In this document: piece by piece, positions 8,568 through 16,853 of the stretch
Position numbering within the stretch: the first letter of the stretch is position 1
Layout: each line of letters opens with the position of its first letter
NCBI RefSeq assembly: GCF_963378105.1
Contig: NZ_OY726398.1
Coordinates: 2,170,001 to 2,234,000 of the forward strand
Length of the DNA: 64,000 nt
Reading direction: 5' to 3'
Source: Mycolicibacter sp. MU0102
GTDB taxonomy: Bacteria; Actinomycetota; Actinomycetes; Mycobacteriales; Mycobacteriaceae
Notes under the pieces: generated by a model
The model's input: the letters and a program-made list of their open reading frames with translations, nothing else
Told to the model about the DNA's origin: nothing
The model's database searches: none
Position numbers and translations under genes: made by a program

Positions 8568-8585
8568 ATTCTCGGCGAGGCCAAG

Positions 8586-8669
8586 CCGGCTCCGCCGCGC
8601 TTGCAGCCGCCGCTGTGCCGATGGCGGTGGTCTGCTGCGCCCGGCTCCGCCGCGCTTGCAACCGCCGCT
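8586..8669. repeat. Two copies of a 29-bp GC-rich repeat, 55 bp apart
   Basis: Copies at 8586-8614 and 8641-8669 share CCGGCTCCGCCGCGCTTGCA and then RCCGCCGCT, differing at one base of 29. The second copy runs into the stop codon of ndh. A related sequence occurs twice at 10947-11033, sharing CGCCGCGC and CTTGCRAYCGCCGC, so this is a small dispersed family. The position between thioesterase and ndh is where M. tuberculosis carries ureABCFGD. Confidence 0.75.
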
Positions 8670-10053
8670 AGCTGACCGCGCGCTCCGCGCCGCGTTGCGC
8701 CTCGGCCGCCAGCACTTCGAGCTGCTCCAGGCGTGTTCTGGCGAACGCCTGCTGCTCGGTGATGGTGAGCTGGCCGCGCCGGGTGCTCAGGAAGGTCACG
8801 TTCCACGACAGCAGGGTGCTGATCTTGTTCTTGAACCCGACCAGGTAGATCAGGTGCAGTCCCAGCCAGGCCAGCCAGGCCAGGAAACCGCTGAACTCCA
8901 GCGGCCCGATCTTGGTGACCGCGGAGAACCGGGACACGGTGGCCATCGAGCCCTTGTCCAGGTACTGGAAGGGCTCCCGGTCGGCCGGGTCGGCGCCGCC
9001 CAGCTCGGCCTTGATGGTGCTGGCGGCGTGCTTGGCGCCCTGGATGGCGCCCTGCGCCATACCGGGGACACCGTCGATGGCCGCCATGTCGCCGACGACG
9101 AAGACATTCGGGTGGCCCGGCACGGACAGGTCCGGCAACACTTTGACCCGCCCGGCGCGGTCGAGTTCGACGTCGGACTGCTCAGCGAGATCCCGGCCCA
9201 GCGGGCTGGCCGACACACCGGCGGACCACACCTTGCACTGGGATTCGATCCGCCGGGTCTTGCCGTCGGCGTCCTTGACGGTCAGGCCGTTGCGGTCGAC
9301 GTCGGTGACCATGGCACCGAGCTGGATCTCCACGCCCATCTTCTGCAGCCGCTCGGCGGCCCGACGGCCCAGCTTCTCGCCCATCGGCGGCAGCACGGCC
9401 GGAGCGGCGTCGAGCAGAATCACCCGCGCCTTGGTCGAGTCGATGTTGCGGAACGCGCCCTTGAGTGTGTAGTTGGCCAACTCGGCGATCTGCCCGGCCA
9501 TTTCGACGCCGGTGGGGCCCGCACCGACGACGGTGAAGGTCAGCAGCTTCTCCCGCCGGGCTTCGTCGCGGGACCGCTCGGCCTGCTCGAAGGCGCTCAG
9601 GATGCGGCCCCGCAGCTCCAGCGCGTCGTCGATGGTCTTCATGCCCGGCGCGAACTCGGCGAACTGGTCGTTGCCGAAGTAGGACTGCCCGGCGCCGGCC
9701 GCGATGATCAGGCTGTCGAACGGGGTGTCGTAGGTGTGGCCGAGCACTTCGGAGGTGACGAACTTGCCGGCCAGGTCGATGCGGGTGACGTCGCCGAGCA
9801 GCACCTGGGCGTTGCGCTGCTTGCGCAGTACGACGCGGGTGGACGGCGCGATCTCACCCTCGGACAGGATGCCCGTCGCAACCTGGTACAGCAGGGGCTG
9901 GAACAGGTGGTGGGTGGTGCGGGCGATCAACTTGACGTCGACGTCGGCACGCTTGAGCTTCTTCGCCGCGGTCAGCCCACCGAATCCCGAGCCGATGATG
10001 ACGACCTGGTGGCGTCGGCTCTGCTGCGCAGTGACTTCAGGCTGGGCGCTCAT
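8668..10053 (-). CDS. ndh: Type II NADH dehydrogenase (non-proton-pumping NADH:menaquinone oxidoreductase)
   Basis: Single-subunit FAD enzyme that feeds electrons from NADH to menaquinone at the inner face of the membrane. The 461 residues contain the FAD dinucleotide fold VIIGSGFGGLTAAKKL (residues ~17-32) and the NADH fold VVGAGPTGVEMAGQIAE (~175-191), and the segment VFVVGDMAAIDGVPGMAQ typical of the second FAD-binding block. A hydrophobic C-terminal part (FLAWLAWLGLHLIYLVGF) fits membrane anchoring. Length matches mycobacterial Ndh/NdhA. The start ATG at 10053 was retained. The stop codon lies at the end of a 29-bp repeat. Confidence 0.96.
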   Translation of the reverse strand: MSAQPEVTAQQSRRHQVVIIGSGFGGLTAAKKLKRADVDVKLIARTTHHLFQPLLYQVATGILSEGEIAPSTRVVLRKQRNAQVLLGDVTRIDLAGKFVTSEVLGHTYDTPFDSLIIAAGAGQSYFGNDQFAEFAPGMKTIDDALELRGRILSAFEQAERSRDEARREKLLTFTVVGAGPTGVEMAGQIAELANYTLKGAFRNIDSTKARVILLDAAPAVLPPMGEKLGRRAAERLQKMGVEIQLGAMVTDVDRNGLTVKDADGKTRRIESQCKVWSAGVSASPLGRDLAEQSDVELDRAGRVKVLPDLSVPGHPNVFVVGDMAAIDGVPGMAQGAIQGAKHAASTIKAELGGADPADREPFQYLDKGSMATVSRFSAVTKIGPLEFSGFLAWLAWLGLHLIYLVGFKNKISTLLSWNVTFLSTRRGQLTITEQQAFARTRLEQLEVLAAEAQRGAERAVS

Positions 10054-10161
10054 GGGAATCCGGTTGCTCCTCGACGGTGACTGCGTTCCCCCAATACGCT
10101 AGTCGACCTAAAAGGTGGTCACTGCATCCAGTGGTTGTGGGATTAGCCACTCCCGTCACAG

Positions 10162-10833
10162 TCAGCCGAAGCAGGCCAGCGCTCCGTGGCCGACGTGCAG
10201 CGTCTCGCCGGTGATGTGCCGGGCAGCCGGCGAGGTCAAAAACACCGCGAGGCGGGCGATTTCAGCGGCTCCGGTGGGCGGCACACGGGTCAGGCCGTCG
10301 TAGCCCGGTCGGGCGCCTTCGCCGGCGGCCACCACATTGACGGTGATCCCGCGGGTGCCGAACGTGGTGGCCTGGCCGGCGGTCCAGTTCGACAATGCGG
10401 CCTTGACCGCCGCGTCGGCACTGCCGTCGCGGGGGTTCTCCGGCAGTACCGAGATGATCGATCCGCCCGAGCGCAGGTGGTCGCCGATGGTCCCGACGGT
10501 CAGCACGGCCGAGAGCACGGTGGCGTCGAGCGCGCTGCGCCAGGCGTTGGCCTGGTCGGCCAGCGAATAGCCGCGCGGGTCGCCACCCTGCCAGCGCGGT
10601 GCCGGGACGTTGACGATGGTGTCGAGGTGGTGCGGAAACAGTCCCCGGGCAGCCAGCATGCTTTCCGCGTCGGTGTTGTCGCAGACGACCGCATTGGCGT
10701 CGAGTTCTTTGGCGGCAACCTCAAGCTCGGGGCCCCGCAAACCGGCGAGCGTCACCTTGTGGCCAGCCTCGCTGAAACCCTCGGCAATGGTGCGACCCAA
10801 TTCGGTGTCACCACCGGTGACCAGCACATCCAT
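10162..10833 (-). CDS. SDR-fold protein without the catalytic tyrosine
   Basis: The 223-residue Rossmann protein begins MDVLVTGGDTELGRTIAEGF, an SDR nucleotide-binding start with Leu-Gly where classical SDRs have Gly-x-Gly. The usual S-x12-Y-x3-K catalytic set is altered: the Lys is kept (AAVKAALSNW) but the Tyr position, four residues before it, is Asp. The C-terminal ARHITGETLHVGHGA resembles the end of classical SDRs. It corresponds to Rv1856c, which from memory is also atypical. It may bind a nucleotide cofactor without being a normal dehydrogenase. Confidence 0.85.
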   Translation of the reverse strand: MDVLVTGGDTELGRTIAEGFSEAGHKVTLAGLRGPELEVAAKELDANAVVCDNTDAESMLAARGLFPHHLDTIVNVPAPRWQGGDPRGYSLADQANAWRSALDATVLSAVLTVGTIGDHLRSGGSIISVLPENPRDGSADAAVKAALSNWTAGQATTFGTRGITVNVVAAGEGARPGYDGLTRVPPTGAAEIARLAVFLTSPAARHITGETLHVGHGALACFG

Positions 10834-10946
10834 CGGTAGATCCTCCTCGTGTTCCGGGCTATGTTACTGGACGGTAGCCGGTTTGCGGGGATGGGGCGGA
10901 ACTCGGCCCAGACACAATCCGGCCACAGTCCGGGGTGCGCCCGGCC

Positions 10947-11033
10947 CCGACCCGCCGCGCGCCGCTTGCGATCGCCGCGGTGTTGACGGCGCCGACCCGC
11001 CGCGCGCCGCTTCGCGCCGCTTGCGATCGCCGC
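10947..11033. repeat. Second pair of the GC-rich repeat, one copy with internal duplication
   Basis: Copies at 10947-10978 and 10992-11033 both begin CCGACCCGCCGCGCGCCGC and end TTGCGATCGCCGC. The second contains a 10-bp internal duplication TTCGCGCCGC. GCGATCGC inside each copy is a perfect palindrome. Related copies lie at 8586-8669. The second copy directly abuts the -10 hexamer of modA. Confidence 0.72.
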
Positions 11034-11039
11034 TAGGCT
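11011..11039 (+). promoter_or_regulatory. Probable leaderless promoter of modA
   Basis: A -10 hexamer TAGGCT (11034-11039) lies 7 bp before the modA ATG and there is no ribosome binding site, so the transcript should start at or within a base or two of the ATG. A weak -35-like TTCGCG (11011-11016) is 17 bp upstream and falls inside the repeat copy. Confidence 0.5.
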
Positions 11040-11046
11040 CCCAGCC

Positions 11047-11802
11047 ATGGGGCGTACCCAGGTGGTCTGCGGGGCGGTGGCGGTCATGCTGGCGGCGGGA
11101 GTGGCCGGCTGTAGCTCCGAGCCGGCGTCCCCGACGATCACGGTGTTCGCGGCGGCGTCGCTGCAGCCGGCGTTCACCGAGATCGCCGAGCAGTTCAAAA
11201 CCGACAATCCCGGTGTGGCGGTGGCCTTCAACTTCGCCGGATCCTCGGACCTGGCCACCCAACTGACACAGGGGGCGCGCGCCGACGTCTTCGCCTCGGC
11301 CAACACCACCCAGATGGACAAAGTCGCGCAGGCCGGCCTGCTGGACGCCGCGGCGGTGCCGTTTGCCACCAACACGCTGGTGATCGTGACCGCACCCGGC
11401 AATCCGCACGGCGTGCGGTCCTTCGCCGATCTGGCGCTACCCGGGCTCGCCGTGGTGGTGTGCCAAGCGCCGGTCCCGTGCGGCGCGGCGACCCACAAGG
11501 TCGAAGACGCCACCGGCGTTACCGTCACCCCGGTCAGCGAGGAGCCCGACGTCACCGACGTCCTCAACAAGGTCACCACCGGCCAGGCCGACGCCGGTGT
11601 GGTGTACCGCACCGATGCGCAACACGCCGGCGACAAGGTGGCCACCATCGAGTTCCCCGAGGCTGCCGGAGCGGTCAACACCTACCCGATCGCGCTACTG
11701 CGGGAAGCGCCTTCGCCCGGGCCGGCCCGCGCGTTCGTCGATCTGGTCACCGGCGAAGCGGGGCGCAAGGTGCTGCACGCCGCCGGTTTCGGTAAGCCCT
11801 GA
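11047..11802 (+). CDS. modA: Molybdate ABC transporter, periplasmic binding lipoprotein
   Basis: The 251-residue substrate-binding protein captures molybdate (or tungstate) outside the membrane. A lipoprotein signal ends GVAGC with Cys22 as the lipidated residue. The mature part starts ITVFAAASLQPAFTEIAEQF and includes FNFAGSSDLATQLTQGA and DVFASANTTQMDK, all typical ModA oxyanion-site blocks. It heads modABC: modB starts 6 bp after its stop and modC overlaps modB. Corresponds to Rv1857. Confidence 0.96.
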   Translation: MGRTQVVCGAVAVMLAAGVAGCSSEPASPTITVFAAASLQPAFTEIAEQFKTDNPGVAVAFNFAGSSDLATQLTQGARADVFASANTTQMDKVAQAGLLDAAAVPFATNTLVIVTAPGNPHGVRSFADLALPGLAVVVCQAPVPCGAATHKVEDATGVTVTPVSEEPDVTDVLNKVTTGQADAGVVYRTDAQHAGDKVATIEFPEAAGAVNTYPIALLREAPSPGPARAFVDLVTGEAGRKVLHAAGFGKP

Positions 11803-11808
11803 CCGGCC

Positions 11809-12600
11809 GTGGTCGGCCGGCCTGATGACCTGCCGGGCTGGGTCTATGTGCCCGCCGCGATCGGCGCGGCGTTCGTGGTCCTGCCGCTGGTGGGGATCGC
11901 CACGAAAGTCGACTGGCCGCATTTCTGGTCATTGATCAGCAGCGCGTCCGCCACCACAGCGCTGCAACTGAGCCTGCGCACCGCGGCTGCCAGCACCGCG
12001 CTGTGTGTGGTGCTGGGTGTGCCGATGGCGTTGGTCCTGGCGCGCAGCCAGGCACGAGTGGTGCGCCTGCTGCGGCCGTTGGTGTTGTTGCCGCTGGTAT
12101 TGCCGCCGGTGGTGGGTGGAATTGCGCTGCTGTACGCGTTCGGCCGGCTGGGATTGCTGGGCCGCTATCTGGAAGCCGCCGGCATCCATATCGCGTTCAC
12201 CACCACCGCGGTGGTACTGGCGCAGACCTTCGTGTCGTTGCCGTTTCTGGTGATCGCCCTGGAAGGCGCGGCGCGGACCGCCGGTGCCGACTACGAGAGG
12301 GTGGCGGCCACGCTGGGTGCCCGGCCCAGCGCGGTGTGGTGGCGGGTCACGCTGCCACTGTTGACGCCAGGCCTGATCTCCGGAGCGGTTCTGGCATTCG
12401 CGCGCTCCCTCGGGGAATTCGGGGCGACGCTGACTTTTGCCGGCTCCCTTGAAGGCGTCACCCGGACGTTGCCGCTGGCTATCTATCTGCAGCGCGTGTC
12501 GGATGCTGACGCCGCGGCGGCGATGTCGTTGTTGCTGGTGGCTGTTGCCGCAGCGGTGGTGCTCGTCGTGGGTGTTCGGCGACTGGGCGGCATCGGGTGA
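11809..12600 (+). CDS. modB: Molybdate ABC transporter permease
   Basis: The 263-residue membrane protein has about five to six hydrophobic segments (for example VYVPAAIGAAFVVLPLVGI and LLRPLVLLPLVLPPVVGGI). It carries the permease EAA loop ERVAATLGARPSAVWWRVTLP, which contacts the ATPase. It starts at a GTG at 11809, 6 bp behind modA, and its stop codon overlaps the GTG of modC by 4 bp. It forms the transmembrane channel of ModABC. Confidence 0.95.
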   Translation: MVGRPDDLPGWVYVPAAIGAAFVVLPLVGIATKVDWPHFWSLISSASATTALQLSLRTAAASTALCVVLGVPMALVLARSQARVVRLLRPLVLLPLVLPPVVGGIALLYAFGRLGLLGRYLEAAGIHIAFTTTAVVLAQTFVSLPFLVIALEGAARTAGADYERVAATLGARPSAVWWRVTLPLLTPGLISGAVLAFARSLGEFGATLTFAGSLEGVTRTLPLAIYLQRVSDADAAAAMSLLLVAVAAAVVLVVGVRRLGGIG

Positions 12601-13712
12601 GCGCCCAAGCCGGCGGGCTCACGTTGCAGGCGGTCGTCGCCGAGCGTGGCCTGGACGTGCAGCTGAACGTCGAGCCGGGCGAAGTGCTGGCGGTCCTGGG
12701 GCCCAACGGCGCCGGGAAGTCGACATTGCTGCACGTGATCGCGGGGCTGCTGCAGCCCGACGAGGGCCTGGTCCGCGCAGGTGATCGGGTGCTGACCGAC
12801 ACCCGGGCCGGAGTGCGGGTGGCCACCTGTGAGCGCCGGGTGGGGCTGCTGCTGCAGGATCCGCTGCTGTTTCCGCACTTGAGCGTGGCGGCCAACGTTG
12901 CATTCGGGTCGCATCTCCGGCGTCGCTTCGACCTGCGCCGGGCGCGCACCCGCGCCCTCGCGGCGCCGTGGCTGAGCGCGGTCGACGCCGAAGGGCTGGC
13001 CGAGCGCCGGCCGCGCAGTCTCTCCGGCGGGCAGGCGCAGCGGGTCGCGATCGCCCGTGCCCTGGCCGCCGAACCGGAGGTGCTGTTGCTCGACGAGCCG
13101 CTGGCCGGGCTCGACGTGGGAGCGGCGGCCGCGGTGCGCACCGTGCTTCGTGACGTGCTCGGTGCGGCCGGCCGCACCACCGTGCTGGTCACCCACGACC
13201 TGCTCGACGTGTTTGCGTTGGCTGATCGGGTCTTGGTCCTCGAATCCGGTCGGATCGCCGAGATCGGCCGCGCCGCAGACATATTGGCCGCACCGCGGAG
13301 TCGCTTCGGGGCGCAGATCGCCGGAGTCAATCTGGTCGCGGGGGTGCTTGACCCCACCGGCGTGTTGCGCACCGGGTGGGGAGAACAGTGGCACGGCACC
13401 ACCGACGACGGTGTGGAACCGGGCCGGCCGGCGGTCGCGGTCAGCACACCGCGGGCGGTGGCGGTCTACCGGGAACCGCCGCGCCACGGCAGTCCCCGCA
13501 ATCTGCTTGAGGTGATCGTGGCCGAGCTCCATGTGCGCGGCAGCACGGTCCAGGTGCGCGGAGTGGACCAGCCGGACGGAGCGCCGGGACTGGCGGCGGA
13601 CATCACCGCGGACGCCGCAGCGGAGCTGCGTCTGGCACCGGGGGAGACGGTCTGGTTCGGGGTCAAAGCCCAGGAAGTGACGCTGCGCGCGACACACCCC
13701 GGCACGGCGTAA
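12597..13712 (+). CDS. modC: Molybdate ABC transporter ATP-binding protein
   Basis: The 371-residue ATPase powers molybdate uptake. Walker A GPNGAGKST lies at residues 35-43; the Q-loop LLLQDPLLFPHLS, signature LSGGQAQRVAIARALA, Walker B VLLLDEP and the H-loop VLVTHDLLD follow in order. A C-terminal regulatory (TOBE/mop-like) region of about 130 residues includes RNLLEVIVAEL and a second half ending VWFGVKAQEVTL. Start GTG at 12597 overlaps the modB stop (GTGA). Apa follows after 37 bp; in older nomenclature that gene was called modD. Confidence 0.95.
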   Translation: MSAQAGGLTLQAVVAERGLDVQLNVEPGEVLAVLGPNGAGKSTLLHVIAGLLQPDEGLVRAGDRVLTDTRAGVRVATCERRVGLLLQDPLLFPHLSVAANVAFGSHLRRRFDLRRARTRALAAPWLSAVDAEGLAERRPRSLSGGQAQRVAIARALAAEPEVLLLDEPLAGLDVGAAAAVRTVLRDVLGAAGRTTVLVTHDLLDVFALADRVLVLESGRIAEIGRAADILAAPRSRFGAQIAGVNLVAGVLDPTGVLRTGWGEQWHGTTDDGVEPGRPAVAVSTPRAVAVYREPPRHGSPRNLLEVIVAELHVRGSTVQVRGVDQPDGAPGLAADITADAAAELRLAPGETVWFGVKAQEVTLRATHPGTA

Positions 13713-13713
13713 C

Positions 13714-13741
13714 TTGCGTACCGATGGCAACGCGGTAGGTT
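13714..13741 (+). promoter_or_regulatory. Probable SigA-type leaderless promoter of apa
   Basis: -35 TTGCGT (13714-13719), 16-bp spacer, -10 TAGGTT (13736-13741), then 8 bp to the apa ATG with no ribosome binding site. This also shows that apa can be transcribed independently of modABC. Confidence 0.55.
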
Positions 13742-13749
13742 TTTCTGCC

Positions 13750-14610
13750 ATGAAGCAGGTGGACCTGACCTCCAGGGGAATTCGGGCGATGGCCGCGACC
13801 GCGGTAGCCGGTGCGTTGGCATTCGCCGTTGCGGCGCCGGTGTATGCGGACCCGGTGCCGCCGCCTCCTCCCGCGCCGCCGGCCAGCGCGGATGCCCCGC
13901 CGGCCGACCCGAACGCCCCGGCTCCGGCCGCTGAGCCGGCCGCACCCGAGGTGGGCCGTGTCGACGACGTCGCGGGCGGGTTCAGCTTCGTGCTGCCGGG
14001 AGGCTGGGTGCAGTCCGACACCAGCCACCTCGAGTACGGCTCGTCGCTGCTGAGCAAGAAGACCGGTGAGCCGATGCTGCCGGGGCAGCCGGCGCCGGTG
14101 GCCAACGACACCCGGATCGTGCTCGGCAAGCTCGACCAGCGGCTCTACGCCAGCGCCGAGGCCGACAACGCCAAGGCCGCCACCCGCCTCGGATCGGACA
14201 TGGGCGAGTTCTTCATGCCCTACCCCGGCACCCGCGCCAACCAGGTGAACGCTCCGCTCACCGGGGGCGGCCTGACCGGTAGTGCGTCGTACTACGAGGT
14301 CAAGTTCACCGACCCGGCCAAGCCGGTCGGCCAGATCTGGAGTGGCGTGATCGGTGTCCCGCCGGCCGAGGGCACCGGCCCGCAGACCGAACGGTGGTTC
14401 GTGGTGTGGCTGGGCACCGCCAACAACCCGGTGGACACCAACGCGGCCATCGCGTTGACGGAGTCCATCCGGCCGCTGGGCGCGACCCCCGCCGAAGCAG
14501 CGCCTGCTCCGGTCCCGGGCATTCCCGGAATCCCGGCGCCCGCGCCGGCGCCCGCTCCCGCACCTGCACCTGCACCTGCACCTGCTCCGGCCCCGGCACC
14601 TGCTGCGTAA
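13750..14610 (+). CDS. apa: Apa alanine/proline-rich secreted adhesin (MPT32 / fibronectin attachment protein)
   Basis: The 286-residue secreted glycoprotein homologue binds fibronectin and host lectins in pathogenic species. It starts at the ATG at 13750 (MKQVDLTSRGIRAM); a 12-codon longer frame has no support. The signal peptide ends AAPVYA-DPVPP. A Pro/Ala-rich stretch (residues ~32-75) precedes the core GGFSFVLPGGWVQSDTSHLE, LLSKKTGEPMLPGQPAPVAN and TEAWFVVWLG-like WFVVWLGTANNPVDTN blocks. The C-terminus is a run of Ala-Pro dipeptides. Mycobacterial Apa is O-mannosylated at Thr-rich sites; few Thr are present in the Pro-rich part here. Confidence 0.93.
   Translation: MKQVDLTSRGIRAMAATAVAGALAFAVAAPVYADPVPPPPPAPPASADAPPADPNAPAPAAEPAAPEVGRVDDVAGGFSFVLPGGWVQSDTSHLEYGSSLLSKKTGEPMLPGQPAPVANDTRIVLGKLDQRLYASAEADNAKAATRLGSDMGEFFMPYPGTRANQVNAPLTGGGLTGSASYYEVKFTDPAKPVGQIWSGVIGVPPAEGTGPQTERWFVVWLGTANNPVDTNAAIALTESIRPLGATPAEAAPAPVPGIPGIPAPAPAPAPAPAPAPAPAPAPAPAA
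14560..14583 (+). repeat. GCACCT hexamer tandem repeat inside apa
   Basis: Four uninterrupted GCACCT units encode part of the Ala-Pro tail of Apa. In-frame hexamers like this can change copy number by slippage without a frameshift, altering tail length between strains. Confidence 0.7.
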
Positions 14611-14628
14611 TCACTGCTGATCACGCCC

Positions 14629-14922
14629 ATGGCCGGAAGCTATCTCGCTGCTGCACTGTCGACACCGACGTCGGTCAGCTGGCTGGCCTATGTCCTGATC
14701 GGCGGCATCGCCGGCTGGCTGGCGAACCGCATCATGAAGCGCGGTGGCTCCGGGATCCTGCTCAACGTCTTGATCGGCGTGATCGGCGGATTCATCGGCG
14801 GCATGCTGCTCGGCTGGCTTGGTGTGGACGTTGAGCACGGCCGCAGGTGGTTCACCTTCTTCGTCTCGCTAGGCGGGGCCATCATCTTGCTGTGGGTCGT
14901 GGGATTGGCTCGCCGCAGGTAG
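14629..14922 (+). CDS. GlsB/YeaQ/YmgE family small membrane protein
   Basis: The 97-residue protein has three hydrophobic segments (residues ~15-33, ~42-63, ~75-94) with the glycine-rich family pattern GGIAGWLANRIMKRGGSGILLNVLIG seen here as two blocks. Family members are 80-100 residues and were once called transglycosylase-associated; function is not known. The ATG at 14629 follows apa by 18 bp, so it may be cotranscribed. Corresponds to Rv1861. Confidence 0.88.
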   Translation: MAGSYLAAALSTPTSVSWLAYVLIGGIAGWLANRIMKRGGSGILLNVLIGVIGGFIGGMLLGWLGVDVEHGRRWFTFFVSLGGAIILLWVVGLARRR

Positions 14923-14945
14923 CCGTCCCGGCTGTCGAACGCGCA

Positions 14946-14959
14946 CCATAGGTCTATGG
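14946..14959. promoter_or_regulatory. Perfect 6-2-6 inverted repeat across the adhA start codon
   Basis: CCATAG-GT-CTATGG is a perfect dyad whose right arm contains the ATG of adhA at 14956. It could be an operator or an mRNA hairpin that masks the start; no ribosome binding site is visible upstream. Confidence 0.35.
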
Positions 14960-15984
14960 CGTCGCAGTTGGCCGGGGTGTCGATGTCGGGATGGCGCGTC
15001 CAAAGGCCGGGCCCGATAGCCGACCGACCGCTCGAGCGGGTCAATACCGCGGTGCCGCGACCGCAGCCGTCAGAACTGCTGCTTGCCGTGCGGGCCTGCG
15101 GCGTGTGCCGCACCGACCTGCATGTCGCCGAAGGAGACCTTCCGGTGCACCGGCCCGGGGTGATCCCTGGCCACGAGGTGGTCGGTGAAGTCGTCGAGGT
15201 CGGCGCCGACGCCGGTGACGAGTTCGCGGTGGGGGACCGGGTCGGTATCGCCTGGTTACGACACACCTGCGGCACCTGCCGCTACTGCCGTCGGGGCGAC
15301 GAGAACCTCTGCCCGCGGTCGCGCTACACCGGCTGGGATGACGACGGCGGCTATGCCGAATTTGCCACTGTCCCCGCAGCTTTCGCACTGCGATTGCCCG
15401 GCGGCTACAGCGACACCGAGTTGGCGCCGTTACTATGCGCGGGCATCATCGGCTACCGGTCCTTGCAGCGTGCGGACCTGCCCGCGGGCGGGCGGTTGGG
15501 GATCTACGGATTCGGCGGCAGTGCGCACATCACCGCGCAGGTCGCCCTCGCCAGCGGCGCCGAGGTACATGTGATGACCCGCGGTGAACGAGCGCGCGAA
15601 CTGGCACTGGAACTGGGCGTTGCCTCGGCCCAGGGCGCCGCGGATCCGCCACCGGTGCCGCTGGACTCCGCGATCCTGTTCGCCCCGGTCGGTGAGCTGG
15701 TGCTGCCCGCCTGCCAGGCGCTGGACGCCGGCGGCACACTGGCCATCGCCGGCATCCATCTCAGCGACATCCCACCGCTGAACTACCAGCGCCACCTGTT
15801 CCGTGAGCGTCAGATCCGGTCGGTCACGTCCAATACCCGCGCGGACGCCCACGCCTTCCTCGATTTCGCGGCAGCGCACCACATCGACGTGACGACGCCG
15901 GTGTATTCGCTGGGTGACGCCGACCGGGCGTTGATGGACCTGGGAGCGGGCCGGATCGCAGGTGCGGCTGTGCTGTTGGTCTAA
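14956..15984 (+). CDS. adhA: Zinc-dependent alcohol dehydrogenase
   Basis: The 342-residue MDR-family enzyme oxidises alcohols or reduces aldehydes with NAD(P). Catalytic zinc ligands are in CGVCRTDLH and GHEVVGEV; the structural zinc site is the four-Cys lobe CGTCRYCRRGDENLC. The cofactor fold shows GIYGFGGSAHITAQVALASG. Length is normal for the family. It corresponds to Rv1862 (adhA), downstream of the GlsB-type protein and convergent with the CPBP protease gene. Start ATG at 14956 lies inside a perfect inverted repeat. Confidence 0.92.
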   Translation: MASQLAGVSMSGWRVQRPGPIADRPLERVNTAVPRPQPSELLLAVRACGVCRTDLHVAEGDLPVHRPGVIPGHEVVGEVVEVGADAGDEFAVGDRVGIAWLRHTCGTCRYCRRGDENLCPRSRYTGWDDDGGYAEFATVPAAFALRLPGGYSDTELAPLLCAGIIGYRSLQRADLPAGGRLGIYGFGGSAHITAQVALASGAEVHVMTRGERARELALELGVASAQGAADPPPVPLDSAILFAPVGELVLPACQALDAGGTLAIAGIHLSDIPPLNYQRHLFRERQIRSVTSNTRADAHAFLDFAAAHHIDVTTPVYSLGDADRALMDLGAGRIAGAAVLLV

Positions 15985-16006
15985 AACGCGAGGTTGATGC
16001 GGCGGC

Positions 16007-16774
16007 TCAGGAGGACACTTGCCACACCAACGCGGCGGCCAGCGCGCCGACCCCGTTGAGTGACCAGTGCAGTGCGATGGGCGCAATCAGGCTGCCGCTG
16101 CGTCGCCGCAACCAGCTGAACACGAAGCCCGCGGCCCCGGTGGCCAGCACCGCGAGCGTCACGCCGGCCACCATGCCGAAGAACCCGCCCCCGAGAACAC
16201 GGGTGAAACCGACGTTGCTGCTGGTCAGGCCAAGCGATGTCGCGACATGCCACAGTCCGAACAGCAAGGAGCCGGCCGCGGCCACCCCACGAAACCCCCA
16301 CGCCCGGTGCAGTGCCCCGTGCAGCGCGCCGCGGAACGCCAACTCCTCGGGGATCACGGTCTGCAGCGGGATGACGACCATCGATGCCACCAGCGCGCCG
16401 GAGACCGTGGCGTAGTGATTGTTCAAGAACATCGGTCGGGTCACGGGCAGCGTCACGCCGATCGCGATCACCGACACCACGACCACGACCGCGGCGAGCG
16501 CATAGCCGAACCCCGATTTCCAATGCGCGCGGCCCAGGCCGAGCTCGCTCCAGCTCAGGCCGTTATAGCGGACCAGGGCGATCAAGCCGATTGCGGTGGC
16601 CGGGACGGTGGCGACCGCAGCCCACGGAGTGGTGAAGTGGGCGATCAGATTGGCGAGCGCCAACACCACCACGACGACGGCGACGTCGACGAAGGCGCGG
16701 AAGTGGTTCAGCGCCGACAGCTGCGACACCAATGGGTGCCGCCCCCAGGGCACCGCGAACTCGTGGCCAGACAT
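16007..16774 (-). CDS. CPBP family intramembrane metalloprotease (Abi/CAAX-like)
   Basis: The 255-residue membrane protein has about seven hydrophobic segments. The family motifs are all present: PEELAFRGALHGALHR (EExxxR), LLFGLWHVATS (FxxxH) and PIALHWSLNG (HxxxN), which form the metal site of Rce1-type glutamic/metal proteases. The substrate is unknown; bacterial members process prenylated or bacteriocin-like peptides or serve as immunity proteins. It matches Rv1863c in position. Confidence 0.9.
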   Translation of the reverse strand: MSGHEFAVPWGRHPLVSQLSALNHFRAFVDVAVVVVVLALANLIAHFTTPWAAVATVPATAIGLIALVRYNGLSWSELGLGRAHWKSGFGYALAAVVVVVSVIAIGVTLPVTRPMFLNNHYATVSGALVASMVVIPLQTVIPEELAFRGALHGALHRAWGFRGVAAAGSLLFGLWHVATSLGLTSSNVGFTRVLGGGFFGMVAGVTLAVLATGAAGFVFSWLRRRSGSLIAPIALHWSLNGVGALAAALVWQVSS

Positions 16775-16853
16775 TGGATCGAATTCTACGCGCGACGGCG
16801 CTTCGGGGCCTGTGCGTCGTTAGGGACGCCCTACCGCCCGGCCTCGATTCGCC

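Noticed and set aside
8509..10080. 523-codon plus-strand frame
   Set aside because: Exactly opposite ndh, rich in Gly, Arg and Gln, no ribosome binding site; it is a shadow of GC-biased codons.
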